Shown: piece after piece, positions 31,801 to 40,300 of the stretch
Numbering within the stretch: position 1 is the stretch's first letter
Layout: each line of letters begins with the position of its first letter
Source of the DNA: Nematostella vectensis
Lineage: Eukaryota; Cnidaria; Anthozoa; Actiniaria; Edwardsiidae
Assembly (NCBI RefSeq): GCF_932526225.1
Contig: NC_064047.1
Span: 870,001-934,000 of the forward strand
Direction: 5' to 3'
Length of the DNA: 64,000 bases
Notes under the pieces: generated by a model
Databases searched by the model: none
Seen by the model: only the letters and a program-made list of their open reading frames with translations
What the model was told of the DNA's origin: nothing
Translations under genes and position numbers: made by a program

Positions 31801-34800
31801 GGACCAGCAATAAAGACCAGCAATAAAGACCAGCAATAAAGACCAACAATAAAGACCAGCAATAAAGACCAACAATAAAGACCAACAATAAAGACCAGCA
31901 AATAAAGACAAGCAATAAAGACAAGCAATAAAGACCAGCAATAAAGACCAGCAATAAAGACCAGCAATAAAGACCAGCAATAAAGACCAGCAATAAAGAC
32001 CAGCAATAAAGACAAGCAATAAAGACAAGCAATAAAGACAAGCAATAAAGACAAGCAATAAAGACCAGCAATAAAGACCAGCAATAAAGACAAGCAAATA
32101 ATGACCAGAAATGGGTCTTCAGCAATGTTTGCGCTGTTTACACGAGACGTTATGTCCCACGTACGTTTTTTTTTCTCTTGCGACCCGTCTCGCAAAAAAA
32201 TAACTGCAAGTCGCACGTGCATTTTTTTTGCGTGTGACGCCCCCTTTGCAATTTGTTTTGCATTTCTCGAAGCCGCACGAAAAGTAGAAAGCTCTTCTGC
32301 TTTCTGAAACAAACTTCACGTGTGACATGACGCGTGCGACCTGCAACAATTTTTTTGCGAGACAAGTTGCAGCCGAAAAGTCTACATGTGACAGGGCCTC
32401 TACAGTGCAACGCGCGCTACCGTGACCACACTATTGCCATGCAACGCGCGCTACCGTAACCACACTATTGCCATGCAACGCGCGCTACCGTGACCACACT
32501 ATTGCCATGCAACGCGCGCTACCGTAACCACACTATTGCCAACAATCCTCAAATGTGAGGGGCAGGCTGTAATCGGTAAAAAGTATTGCCATGCAACGCG
32601 CGCTACCGTGACCACACTATTGCCATGCAACGCGCGCTACCGTGACCACACTATTGCCAGTGAAATGAAGCCAATAAGAACGCGAGATACGGCTGATTGA
32701 CTAGCTTTACGGCGTCATCATCTTAATGATGAAAATCGTGTTTGTCACTGTAATCCTTCCTTGTTGTATTGATTGGCTATTTGACCGGGCTCGACGCTTG
32801 CTAGATAAGATGGGCCCATATCACTATTGAGCGTGAAGAAACGCTCACCACCATCAAGTGATCTCTACATACTACATGTGAGAAACGATGTTACACTCCT
32901 TTTCAGTCTCACCTTCTCACGTGCATCCTTGTGCCTTTAGTTTACGAGTCACAACTGTGTTTTGGTTGACGTTCATCATGACTTTTGAATTTTCCTAATT
33001 CTGCCACACCTGTCAAAGCTTTAAATCGATCACAATCAAAGCAACATACAAGAGGATCTTCTTCTTAGCTACTGTCACCGAGAAAATACCGATGATAATA
33101 AAGCCAGCGATTGAATAAAGTTCGAATTGTTTCTTAGCTTTGCGATGTTGTTGATTTAGTGGGTAGGTGCGCATGTATCTCTTGGCTGCTTTTTTGAGGC
33201 TTGGTGCTTTGCAGCGCTCTCTCATTGGTTAGTTATGGCTGCCGTAACTTCGAAATGTCTTCCGGCACCAAAAACCATTCGCGACTTGTAAACGAAAAAC
33301 ACAAAAGGTGCACGTGTGACTGAAAACGCGCGAAGGCGACTCGGGGTTAACTGTTTTCAATTCATATTGAATCCATTTTTGTAGCTCTTCAATATGAACG
33401 GAGTTCTTGAAAAAAATTTCCTTAATTCGCTAGATACATAATGTCCAACAAGAAAAGGTATCAACTTCTAGTATATTTATCAACTTTTTTGCATTTTTTC
33501 TTCACAGGTTGAACTATACATGAAAGAACTACCTCCACAAAAAGTTCCCATCAAGGATTCTCCAGGGTCCAAATACTATAGGGCTCAGATGGCGTACCAA
33601 TTACCGGTCCAAGACAGAGACCCTGAAAAACTGAGCACCTTTTCCGCAGCTCATAGAGAATCATTTATGCAGTTCAATTCCAGCGCGGATAACGCGAGGG
33701 GAGAGGGGGTGGTCAAGGTGCCGTTTGGCCGGCGACAGGTGAGTCTTTAGAGACGCAGCTCTAGAGCTTATAAAAATGATTTATTTTGAAAACCCTGGTT
33801 TTCACTTGAATTCGAGGTCTGCTACAGGCTCTTAAAATATTGCGCAGTCAGTTGTCGCATATCTTCATCCAGTTTTTGATAATCCCTTCAGCATATTTTT
33901 TTTTACTGATTTTAAGTCATTGTTCACATTCACCAATTTTTTCTTCCCCCCCTAGCGTTGCGCCCGCTGTAGCCACCCAATCCTGCGCAGTGAACCAGCG
34001 GTCGTCGCCGAAAACATAGGCGCGGAAGCCTCGTTTCACCCAGGATGCTTCACGTGCGAGACATGCAATGAGCTCCTAGTAGAACTGACGTATTTCCAGC
34101 ACGCTGACAAGGTGTACTGCGGGCGTCATTTTGCTGAGCTACAGAAGTCGCGTTGCGGGGGTTGTGACGAGGTATCACGTAATATTTGATATACGTTGTA
34201 TCTATTGTGTTCAAGCTTAAAAATCCCTTGTCACGCGGTGCGGAGCTCCAGAGTTCAGTCAAGCGTGTCTTGTTTGCCCACGAGGAGCGAAACCAAAACT
34301 CAACTTTTGAAGCGCTTTTCTTCTCGTTTGCTCTTTTTATTTTCTCTTGGCTACTAACAATGAATAACCCTCCAAAAGAGCAGGAATGTGCAGTAAAAAT
34401 AAGTTCAAATTATGAACGATAGCACAACTAAAGAGTCTTACTAACGACGCAATGTTACGGCGTGTTTTCATCTTGAAGTTTGAATTTTATTCAGAGGAAA
34501 GAGGGCGGAGCCAAGCCCTTTTATAGTGCGGGAGCCAAGCCCTTTTATAGTGCGGGAGCCAAGCCCTTTTATAGTGCGGGAGCCAAGCCCTTTTATAGTG
34601 CGGGAGCCAAGCCCTTTTATAGTGCGGGAGCCAAGCCCTTTTATAGTGCGGGAGCCAAGCCCTTTTATAGTGCGGGAGCCAAGCCCTTTTATAGTGCGGG
34701 AGCCAAGCCCTTTTATAGTGCGGGAGCCAAGCCCTTTTATAGTGCGGGAGCCAAGCCCTTTTATAGTGCGGGAGCCAAGCCCTTTTATAGTGCGGGAGCC

Positions 34801-37800
34801 AAGCCCTTTTATAGTGCGGGAGCCAAGCCCTTTTATAGTGCGGGAGCCAAGCCCTTTTATAGTGCGGGAGCCAAGCCCTTTTATAGTGCGGGAGCCAAGC
34901 CCTTTTATAGTGCAGGAGCCAAGCCCTTTTATAGTGCGGGAGCCAAGCCCTTTTATAGTGCGGGAGCCAAGCCCTTTTATAGTGCGGGAGCCAAGCCCTT
35001 TTATAGTGCGGGTCCTTGTTTGAAAGCCCTTGTCAGTCACACCTGTGTTTTTGTCGAATTTTTTTCAAATCGAAATCTCAATTTAACCAGCTGAAAACCT
35101 CAAGCTTTGTTTACTAAAACCAATCATAAAACATTTGTAACAACTTCCCCAAATCAGCCAATATCATGCTTTCTTACCCTCGGTACTTTGCTAGGATAAG
35201 AAAATGGCGACGGCGGCGGAGACTCGTCAAAATGCGTCAAGGATGCATTTTTCATTTTATGTTTTTTTAATGTCTGTGTTTGGATTTGAGAAAGGTGATG
35301 GTCTTTTTAAAAATCTCAAAGGATAATTAGTTGAACAAAACTCCATTCTTGAATCGCACAGCAAAATTTTAGCATTACAATATTCAACCCTTTATTTAGC
35401 CATGAATAATCAATTATTTCCTTGTGTTAGCTCATCTTCACTGGCGAATACACAGTGGCAATGAATAAAAACTGGCATCTGGGTCATTTCCAGTGTCAAA
35501 CTTGCGACCACAGTATTACTGGTAAGAATAAATAATGCACGTGCATAAAGACTCATTTCGAGTAACTAAACGCGGTCACTTCGCGCGAACCAATTTTTCC
35601 TGCAACTTGCAATGCAACGATGACGAAAAGTAGGCGCCATGACTGCATTGAAAGTTGCAAAAAAGGGATGTCATGCAAGCAATTTTCTTGCAACTCGTAG
35701 CGGAACACAAAAAAACGTTACCAGTTGCAGGAGAACTTTTGTAGCATTTTGTAGCATTGATACACGACGCCAGCTCACACAATCTGTATCGATTTTGCGC
35801 GTGCGCATTTCTTGCTGACATCCTGTTGCCAACGACGTGAATGTAAACCACCTTATAATACCTTAAAATCCTCTTGACCCAAAGGTCGGCAGTTTATCGT
35901 ACGCGGTGATAAACCCGTCTGTACCGACTGCTTCAAGGATTCTTATGCCCATGAGTGCGAGGCCTGCCACCAAAAGATCGGACCCGAGAGCAGAGACATC
36001 TCATCGGACGATGACAGGTGAGACGGCAGCTGTGCGAAACGCGATCCCTGTGTCCTGTGGGGAACCCACTCGCGTGAATAGACAGGTCGTGTGTAGCGCG
36101 ACTACACCCGCGACCACACCAGTCTTCCCTCGCGTGGATAGGCAGGGCGGAATTCTTCCTTTCTTCACACGCTGCTTGGCTTGATAGGGGTTTCCGACCT
36201 TCTCCCGCGGATGAACGAGGGTCTATATTTTTCTCGCGTCAATAAGCAAAGCGGGGTTTCCATCCAGTTGTCGACCAAACTCTATATTGATCGAACCCAA
36301 AAGACCCTGAAGATGGGGTTGACACAGACCGTTTAACGTGATTCCCCTTGTCTTGTCTCTAGGCACTGGCATGATAAATGCTTTATCTGTGATATCTGCC
36401 GACGACCTCTTAAGTCGGACGGGAAGTTTACATTCTACCGAGACCAAATCCTGTGTAACAATTGCTACGTGGCGAACTATCAGAAAGAGTGCTTCGCTTG
36501 TGGGCAAATGATAGACTCGGGAGGTAAGTGCAATAAATGCTACGTGGCTAAATATATCAGACAGAGTGTTTCGCTTGTGGGCAAATGATTAACTCGGGAG
36601 GTAAGTGCAATAAATGCTACGTGGCTAAATATATCAGACAGAGTGTTTCGCTTGTGGGCAAATGATTAACTCGGGAGGTAAGTGCAGTAAATGCTACGTG
36701 GCGAACTATCAGAAAGAGTGCTTCGCTTGTGGGCAAATGATAGACTCGGGAGGTAAGTGCAATAAATGCTACGTGGCTAAATATATCAGACAGAGTGTTT
36801 TGCTTGTGGGCAAATGATAGACTCGGGAGGTAAGTGCAATAAATGCTACGTGGCGAACTATCAGAAAGAGTGCTTCGCTTGTGGCAAATGATAGACTCGG
36901 GAGGTAAGTGCAATAAATGCTACGCGGCGAACTATCAGAAAGAGTGCTTCGCTTGTGGGCAAATGATAGACTCGGGAGGTAAGTGCAGTAAATGCTACGT
37001 GGCGAACTATCAGAAAGAGTGCTTCGCTTGTGGGCAAATAATAGACTCGGGAGGTAAGTGCAATAAATGCTACGTGGCGAACTATCAGAAAGAGTGTTTT
37101 GCTTGTGGGCAAATGATAGACTCGGGAGGTAAGTGCAGTAAATGCTACGTGGCGAACTATCAGAAAGAGTGCTTCGCTTGTGGGCAAATGATAGACTCGG
37201 GAGGTAAGTGCAATAAATGCTACGTGGCGAACTATCAGAAAGAGTGCTTCGCTTGTGGGCAAATGATAGACTCGGGAGGTAAGTGCAATAAATGCTACGT
37301 GGCGAACTATCAGAAAGAGTGCTTCGCTTGTGGGCAAATGATAGACTCGGGAGGTAAGTGCAATAAATGCTACGTGGCGAACTATCAGAAAGAGTGCTTC
37401 GCTTGTGGGCAAATGATAGACTCGGGAGGTAAGTGCAATAAATGCTACGTGGCGAACTATCAGAAAGAGTGCTGCGCTTGTGGGCAAATAATAGACTCGG
37501 GAGGTTAGTGAAAGGTTGTTACGGGTAGATTAGACCCCGGAAGTTGGTGTAAGCGTGCTATGCTTGTGGGTAGATTATACAAATACAACACTTTGCCAGG
37601 GGCGTGGCCAGGGGGGCTGGCCTAGCCCCCCCCCCCCTTCTAGCAGCCAAAAATACAGTAAATGTATGAGACATAAACTACAATAAAGGAGGAAATGCCA
37701 AGACAGTCCTTTTTGTGCCCCCTCCTATTAGAAAACCTGTATACTCCGCTGTAAACACAAATACATAACAGGATCTAGAGGAAGCATTGTGAGGGGGGAG

Positions 37801-38604
37801 GTGGTTGGGAGGTAGGAGCTAGTAAATAAGCGCATAACGTGTGCGAACTTTGCTCTTTACATGGGAAACTGTGACTCCTTTGTCTCCTCGCGTATGGATG
37901 TCAATCGCCTTTTTTTTCGTGGGCCAATCCTTAGCTATTCCTTGTATATGCTCCCTCCCTGTTACTATATGAAGTGTGTGTATCTTTGCTATATGGAGAG
38001 TGTTCAGTATTCGGGGAATAAAGCGCTCAGAGGCAATACAATCAGCACTTAACAAAGGGCAAACCACTATATTTATCTTAACTATCTTTCTACCTTTCTT
38101 TTGCCCTCCCCAGCATCGCGCCTGGAGTATAGCGGGAACTTCTGGCACGAGAACTGTTTCCGTTGCGCGAACTGCGGTGAAGCAATCGGTACAAGCGGCT
38201 TCGTGCCTAAAGACGACACCTTTTTCTGTCCGGGCTGCTACCAGTCAAAGTTCTCTAAGCGCTGCGCTTCGTGCGGCGAACCACTGCTTGAGGGCGGAGT
38301 GCTCTACAATGGCGAGACCTGGCACAAGGCTTGCTTCTCCTGTTACTTCTGCCACCGGTCTCTCGCCTCCGCGGCGTTCAGTGTACGGGACGGTTGCCGG
38401 TACTGCATGGAATGCTACGGAAAGTTTTATGCAAAGCAATGCGAGATCTGTCTGAAGGCGATCGTGGGTGGCGAGTATTACACGCTGGAAGAGTCGAATT
38501 TCCACAAAGAGTGCTTTATGTGCAGTCGGTGCGGCAGGTCTCTAGCGAGCGAGGGGTTCGTGCGAGAGGGGGATGAACTTCTTTGCGGGGACTGCGCCGA
38601 TTGA
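22760..38604 (+). CDS. Lmpt: LIMPETin/Limpet-type protein: PET domain plus six LIM domains
   Basis: Cytoplasmic zinc-finger scaffold of the family linking testin/prickle-type PET proteins with FHL-type LIM proteins; relatives act at actin structures and in muscle. Nine exons in exact phase: 22760-22876, 23038-23123, 30547-30892, 33508-33738, 33956-34171, 35431-35521, 35885-36017, 36363-36523, 38114-38604, giving 623 residues. Residues 52-80 hold the testin-like Cys-rich motif CLKCKDRCPGF to CQYCKC. A Pro-rich linker (two runs of PPPPPP) follows, then PET about 170-260 (LWTPSGLSQSQVELYMKELP, KYYRAQMAYQLPVQD). Six LIM domains run from 262 to the end, each with the CxxC...HxxC zinc ligands (CARC/HPGC, CGGC/HLGHFQC, CEAC/HDKC, CFAC/HENC, CASC/HKAC, CEIC/HKEC). 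The start is the first ATG in frame with good context. A candidate second first exon is at 23932. Six LIMs after PET separates it from testin and prickle (three LIMs). Confidence 0.9.
23038..23123 (+). CDS. Lmpt: PET-LIM exon 2: Cys-rich motif, first half
   Basis: Acceptor TGCTTTTTAG. Encodes PCLKCKDRCPGFSLHVWK, matching the testin-family N-terminal Cys motif. Donor GGAA|GTAAGT; the split Lys codon is completed by exon 3. Confidence 0.88.
23932..24017 (+). CDS. Lmpt: Candidate alternative first exon of the PET-LIM gene
   Basis: ATG opens 28 codons (MIATATSFEHNPKKPAPKKP...), basic and Pro-rich, ending CAAAG|GTTGGT. The two leftover bases AG join the G of exon 3 to give Arg, so phase is exact. 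Using it would replace exons 1-2 and drop half of the Cys motif. No direct expression evidence. Confidence 0.35.
24018..26600. other. PET-LIM intron 2, first part, no recognised feature
   Basis: Strongly AT-rich with scattered short chance frames. Nothing recognisable on either strand. Confidence 0.5.
26609..26772. mobile_element. Fold-back element, CAGGCGCGTACCCAGG family
   Basis: Starts CAGGCGCGTACCCAGG followed by a long G run; ends in a G run and CCCCCTGTGTAC, an inverted match to GTACCCAGG. Interior ATTTAAAGATTCCATAATAAG matches the element at 40170 with small changes. Confidence 0.6.
26785..27085. repeat. Degenerate tandem repeat with AACCTCGTTAATAAGG
   Basis: Five or six imperfect copies of a 55-65 bp unit containing GTAGAACCTCGTTAATAAGG, GGACCTACAA and GTCCTTATACA. 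The core resembles pogo-type transposon ends, so it may be tandemised transposon termini. Confidence 0.6.
27090..30370. other. PET-LIM intron 2, second part, only repeat fragments
   Basis: Contains a dispersed fragment around AACAAAATGGCGGCTGGC (27246; relatives at 6470, 19006 and 35198), an ACCACAAAACAAAGGAAAG fragment (28664) and a lone GCGACGCTACCGTGACCACAC (28786). No gene was recognised. Confidence 0.5.
30381..30513. mobile_element. Fold-back element before PET-LIM exon 3
   Basis: AATCACGTAATCTCCCGCGC to GTCACGCAACGC is imperfectly mirrored by GCATTGCGTGACCGACTCAA to GGAATCACGCAG. The chance frame through it is not part of the gene. Confidence 0.55.
30547..30892 (+). CDS. Lmpt: PET-LIM exon 3: Cys motif second half, Pro-rich linker, PET start
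   Basis: Acceptor GTGTCTACAG. KACQYCKCPREDHDI completes the Cys motif. Two poly-Pro runs follow (DLPPPPPP, DFPPPPPP; possible EVH1/SH3 ligands, inferred), then YLWTPSGLSQSQ opens PET. Donor GTCAG|GTGAGA, phase 0. Confidence 0.88.
30926..31232. mobile_element. MITE with CAGGCCCGTACCCAGG ends
   Basis: CATGCCCGTACCCAGG at the left and CCTGGGTACGGGCCTG at the right form inverted ends. AACG flanks both sides (30922-30925, 31233-31236). The same element lies in reverse at 39242-39553 (shared TTTGTAGACAAAAC, GATACTGCAACG, GGAAAA...AGGTCC). It starts 34 bp after a splice donor. Confidence 0.8.
31652..32098. repeat. 13-bp minisatellite CAATAAAGACCAG
   Basis: About 34 copies of CAATAAAGACCAG with CAG/CAA variants. 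Long hydrophobic minus-strand frames (LLLVFIAGLYCW repeats) are generated by the period and are not genes. It repeats a polyadenylation-like AATAAA on the sense strand of the gene. Confidence 0.95.
32404..32660. repeat. 34-bp tandem array, CGCGCTACCGTGACC core
   Basis: Six copies of a 34-bp unit, ATGCAACGCGCGCTACCGTG plus ACCACACTATTGCC, interrupted at 32543-32583. The reverse complement shares GGTAGCGCGCGT with the 42-bp array at 20868. Confidence 0.93.
32899..33328 (-). mobile_element. Inverted-repeat element with a small membrane-type frame
   Basis: Ends TTTTCAGTCTCACC and CACGTGTGACTGAAAAC are inverted. A minus-strand frame of 70 codons (33013-33225) has a basic N-terminus and a hydrophobic segment, AGFIIIGIFSVTVA. 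The homologous copy at 17169-17765 has the same region broken by a stop and an insertion, so coding status is doubtful. Confidence 0.55.
33508..33738 (+). CDS. Lmpt: PET-LIM exon 4: PET domain
   Basis: Acceptor TTCTTCACAG. VELYMKELPPQKVPIKDSPG and RAQMAYQLPVQDRDPEKL are the PET core. Donor CGACAG|GTGAGT, phase 0. Confidence 0.9.
33956..34171 (+). CDS. Lmpt: PET-LIM exon 5: LIM1 and start of LIM2
   Basis: Acceptor CCCCCCCTAG. LIM1 ligands CARC, HPGC, CETC, CGRH; LIM2 starts CGGCDE. Exactly 72 codons. Donor GACGAG|GTATCA is weak, but the phase matches. Confidence 0.9.
34507..35010. repeat. 24-bp minisatellite, 21 near-identical copies
   Basis: Unit GGGAGCCAAGCCCTTTTATA plus GTGC; only one copy shows a change (GTGCAGGAG). 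Because 24 is a multiple of 3, the array reads open on both strands (GAKPFYSA and TIKGLGSR repeats). The uniformity indicates very recent expansion or an assembly effect. Confidence 0.97.
35431..35521 (+). CDS. Lmpt: PET-LIM exon 6: LIM2 middle
   Basis: Acceptor TTGTGTTAG. LIFTGEYTVAMNKNWHLGHF with CQTC zinc ligands. Donor ACTG|GTAAGA leaves one base of a Gly codon. Confidence 0.9.
35885..36017 (+). CDS. Lmpt: PET-LIM exon 7: LIM2 end and LIM3 start
   Basis: Acceptor ACCCAAAG. RQFIVRGDKPVCTDCF closes LIM2; HECEACHQKIGPES opens LIM3. Donor GACAG|GTGAGA. Confidence 0.88.
36363..36523 (+). CDS. Lmpt: PET-LIM exon 8: LIM3 end and LIM4 start
   Basis: Acceptor TTGTCTCTAG. HWHDKCFICDICRRPLK and CNNCY finish LIM3; CFACGQMIDSG opens LIM4. 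Donor GGGAG|GTAAGT. The last 60 bases of this exon and the first intron bases form the unit of the array that follows. The first donor is taken as the functional one because it alone keeps the LIM register with exon 9. Confidence 0.88.
36464..37505. repeat. 75-bp array duplicating the end of exon 8 and its donor
   Basis: About 14 copies of a 75-bp unit made of 60 exon bases (CTACGTGGCGAACTATCAGA to ACTCGGGAG) and 15 intron bases (GTAAGTGCAATAAAT). Every copy keeps an intact GTAAGT donor. Several early copies are a diverged 77-bp type (GCTAAATATATCAGACAGAG). From about 36890 the frame is open through nine copies, reading CYVANYQKECFACGQMIDSG then GKCNK each time. Confidence 0.95.
37601..37800. 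mobile_element. Fragment of a G/C-run fold-back element
   Basis: AGGGGCGTGGCCAGGGGGGC is followed by TGGCCTAGCC and a C run, resembling one end of the MITE families in this window. No opposite end was identified. Confidence 0.35.
38114..38604 (+). CDS. Lmpt: PET-LIM terminal exon 9: LIM4 end, LIM5, LIM6
   Basis: Acceptor CCCTCCCCAG. HENCFRCANC closes LIM4. LIM5 has CASC, HKACFSCYFC and CMEC; LIM6 has CEIC, HKECFMCSRC and CGDC, with the final Asp as last zinc ligand (GDCAD). Stop TGA at 38602-38604. Confidence 0.93.
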
Positions 38605-39060
38605 CCTTGGTTTTCATGGCAACCATGTATCGTCGCCATGACAATGACTTTAATTTTAACCACATATTATCACCATGGCAATGACTTCCATGATAACCGT
38701 ATTGTCATCATGAAAATAGTGTCTTTGGCAACAGCATCTTATCTCCATGGTAATGGTTTCTATGGAAACCACGAAATCACCATGGCACTAAGTGCTTATA
38801 AGGAATGTGCAGCGACGACGTATAATATGGCTTGCAACTACGTGAATACGATAAACGAAATACGGATTTTGTTGACCCTTGGAGATTCTTAAGAGCAACC
38901 TTTGATAACCACTTTTTTTCAATGGTTACGGCTTTTTATTGTTAGCGGGGTGATGAGCTAGCCGTTTTTTACTGTTAACATAGCAGGAATACTTTATTTG
39001 AGACAAAAACAATATAATAAACAGCCCTATTCTTAGCATGCAATAAAGGGACCCACGAGT
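38605..39060 (+). other. Probable 3' UTR of the PET-LIM gene
   Basis: Imperfect repeats around CACCATGGCAATGACTTCC run for about 180 bp after the stop. Possible AATAAA polyadenylation signals are at 39016-39021 and 39042-39047. UTR extent is inferred. Confidence 0.4.
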
Positions 39061-39241
39061 AATGTGAACCCGCACATTCTTGAAGTTTGGTGGTTAACAT
39101 GGTCTTATGTTCTTTTACTTCGGTTTTCAGCATTCTATGAATTCTCGCCGACTCATCTAAATTGCCTACTACTACCGCACGTCAATCAAAATCCTTAAAG
39201 CATTTTCATTGGCGGGCCAGCACTGAATTGGCTTTGCAACC

Positions 39242-39553
39242 CAGGCCCGTACCCAGGATTTTTCTTGGGGGGGGGGATGCGAAATCCGAAAAAGTGGACC
39301 TAATTTTTCCGGGGAGGGGGGGGGGGGGAGGGAGTTCTCTGATAAAAATCTAACCACCTCCGAAAAAAGGAAAAGAGATTTTTTATGCCGTTGCAGTATC
39401 TCCACCTGGCGTTTAATTCCGGATTTGGCTACATACCAGAGTGATATAGCTTATGGTTTTTAGTTTTGTCTACAAATAGCACGTCTATTGAGAACCATTG
39501 TGGGGGGTTCGCACCCCCTGCACCCCCCCCCCCCCCCCCTGGGTACGGGCCTG
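39242..39553. mobile_element. MITE with CAGGCCCGTACCCAGG ends (reverse copy)
   Basis: Left CAGGCCCGTACCCAGG and right CCTGGGTACGGGCCTG are perfect inverted ends of 16 bp. The interior is the reverse complement of the 30926-31232 element. The right arm carries GGGGGGTTCGCACCCCC. Confidence 0.85.
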
Positions 39554-39817
39554 CGGGACCACGCCACCTCTCCGCAAGGTGCAAACCAATCAAGAAGCAC
39601 CTAATGCAATTTCCGTGAGTTTGAATGACGGAAGCCAGTAAGCGGTTGAGAAAAATTATTGACGAGAGCTCGCACAATATTGAAAATCGCAGTAAGAGCA
39701 ACAATAGCTTGGTACCATTTACGAAGTAAATATTTAACCAGCTCTATTAAACTGATTATCTATTTTTCCTTTTCTAGTCTAAACATAAATTCTAATTTAT
39801 TTAAGCGTATAACTAAC

Positions 39818-39869
39818 CTAGGTACCAGAGGCTTCGAGCTTCGCGGCGACGAGCCTCTGGTACCCAGGG
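39818..39869. mobile_element. Small hairpin element
   Basis: ACCTAGGTACCAGAGGCT is mirrored by GCCTCTGGTACCCAGGGT around a 15-20 nt GC-rich centre. A related longer hairpin ending GGTACCCAGGGTACC is at 46829-46940. Confidence 0.5.
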
Positions 39870-40169
39870 TAGCGTATAACAGGCCAATAGGCTCTTGATT
39901 TTAGGCACTTTCTTACAGCTTTTTGCTATTAGTTTGTTAATCTCGTAAGAGAGGGGTTTGGAGAGAGATCCGCTATTAAAATAAGCGCAAATCTTAGCTC
40001 TGATTGGTCTATACCTATGTTACGCCGTTACAGTGCCTTTTTTGTATGGAAACAGGTTTTGAGCAGCAGCAATGAAAACAGTTGTGACAACCGACCGCTC
40101 TGCGTTAGTATCAAATGTATAGATGTCCATATAATGTTGCTATCGTTACCATATCAGGGATAGCACATG

Positions 40170-40289
40170 CAGGCGCGTCCCAGGATTGGCGGAGGGGGGT
40201 GCGCATTCATAGGTATTGAAAAAGCAAAGTATTTGAAGATTCCTTAATAAGAAGTGACCCACTATTTGGTCGCCCCGTGTACGCGCTTG
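40170..40289. mobile_element. Fold-back element next to the 37-bp satellite
   Basis: Starts CAGGCGCGTCCCAGG and ends TACGCGCTTG. Interior shares AAAGCA, ATTTGAAGATTCCTTAATAA and TGACCCACTATTTGG with the family members at 26609 and 15609. Confidence 0.6.
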
Positions 40290-40300
40290 CACAGCACTTA

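Noticed and set aside
31573-32312. Minus-strand frames of 167-242 codons with repeated LVFIAGLYCW, resembling a membrane protein
   Set aside because: Generated by a 13-bp repeat; three overlapping frames give the same peptide in different phases, and there is no non-repeat core.
34468-35094. Frames of 165-204 codons with GAKPFYSA or TIKGLGSR repeats
   Set aside because: Made by a 24-bp minisatellite inside an intron whose splice sites and phases are well supported.
36861-37487. Minus-strand frame of 208 codons over the 75-bp array
   Set aside because: Antisense shadow of a repeat with period divisible by three.
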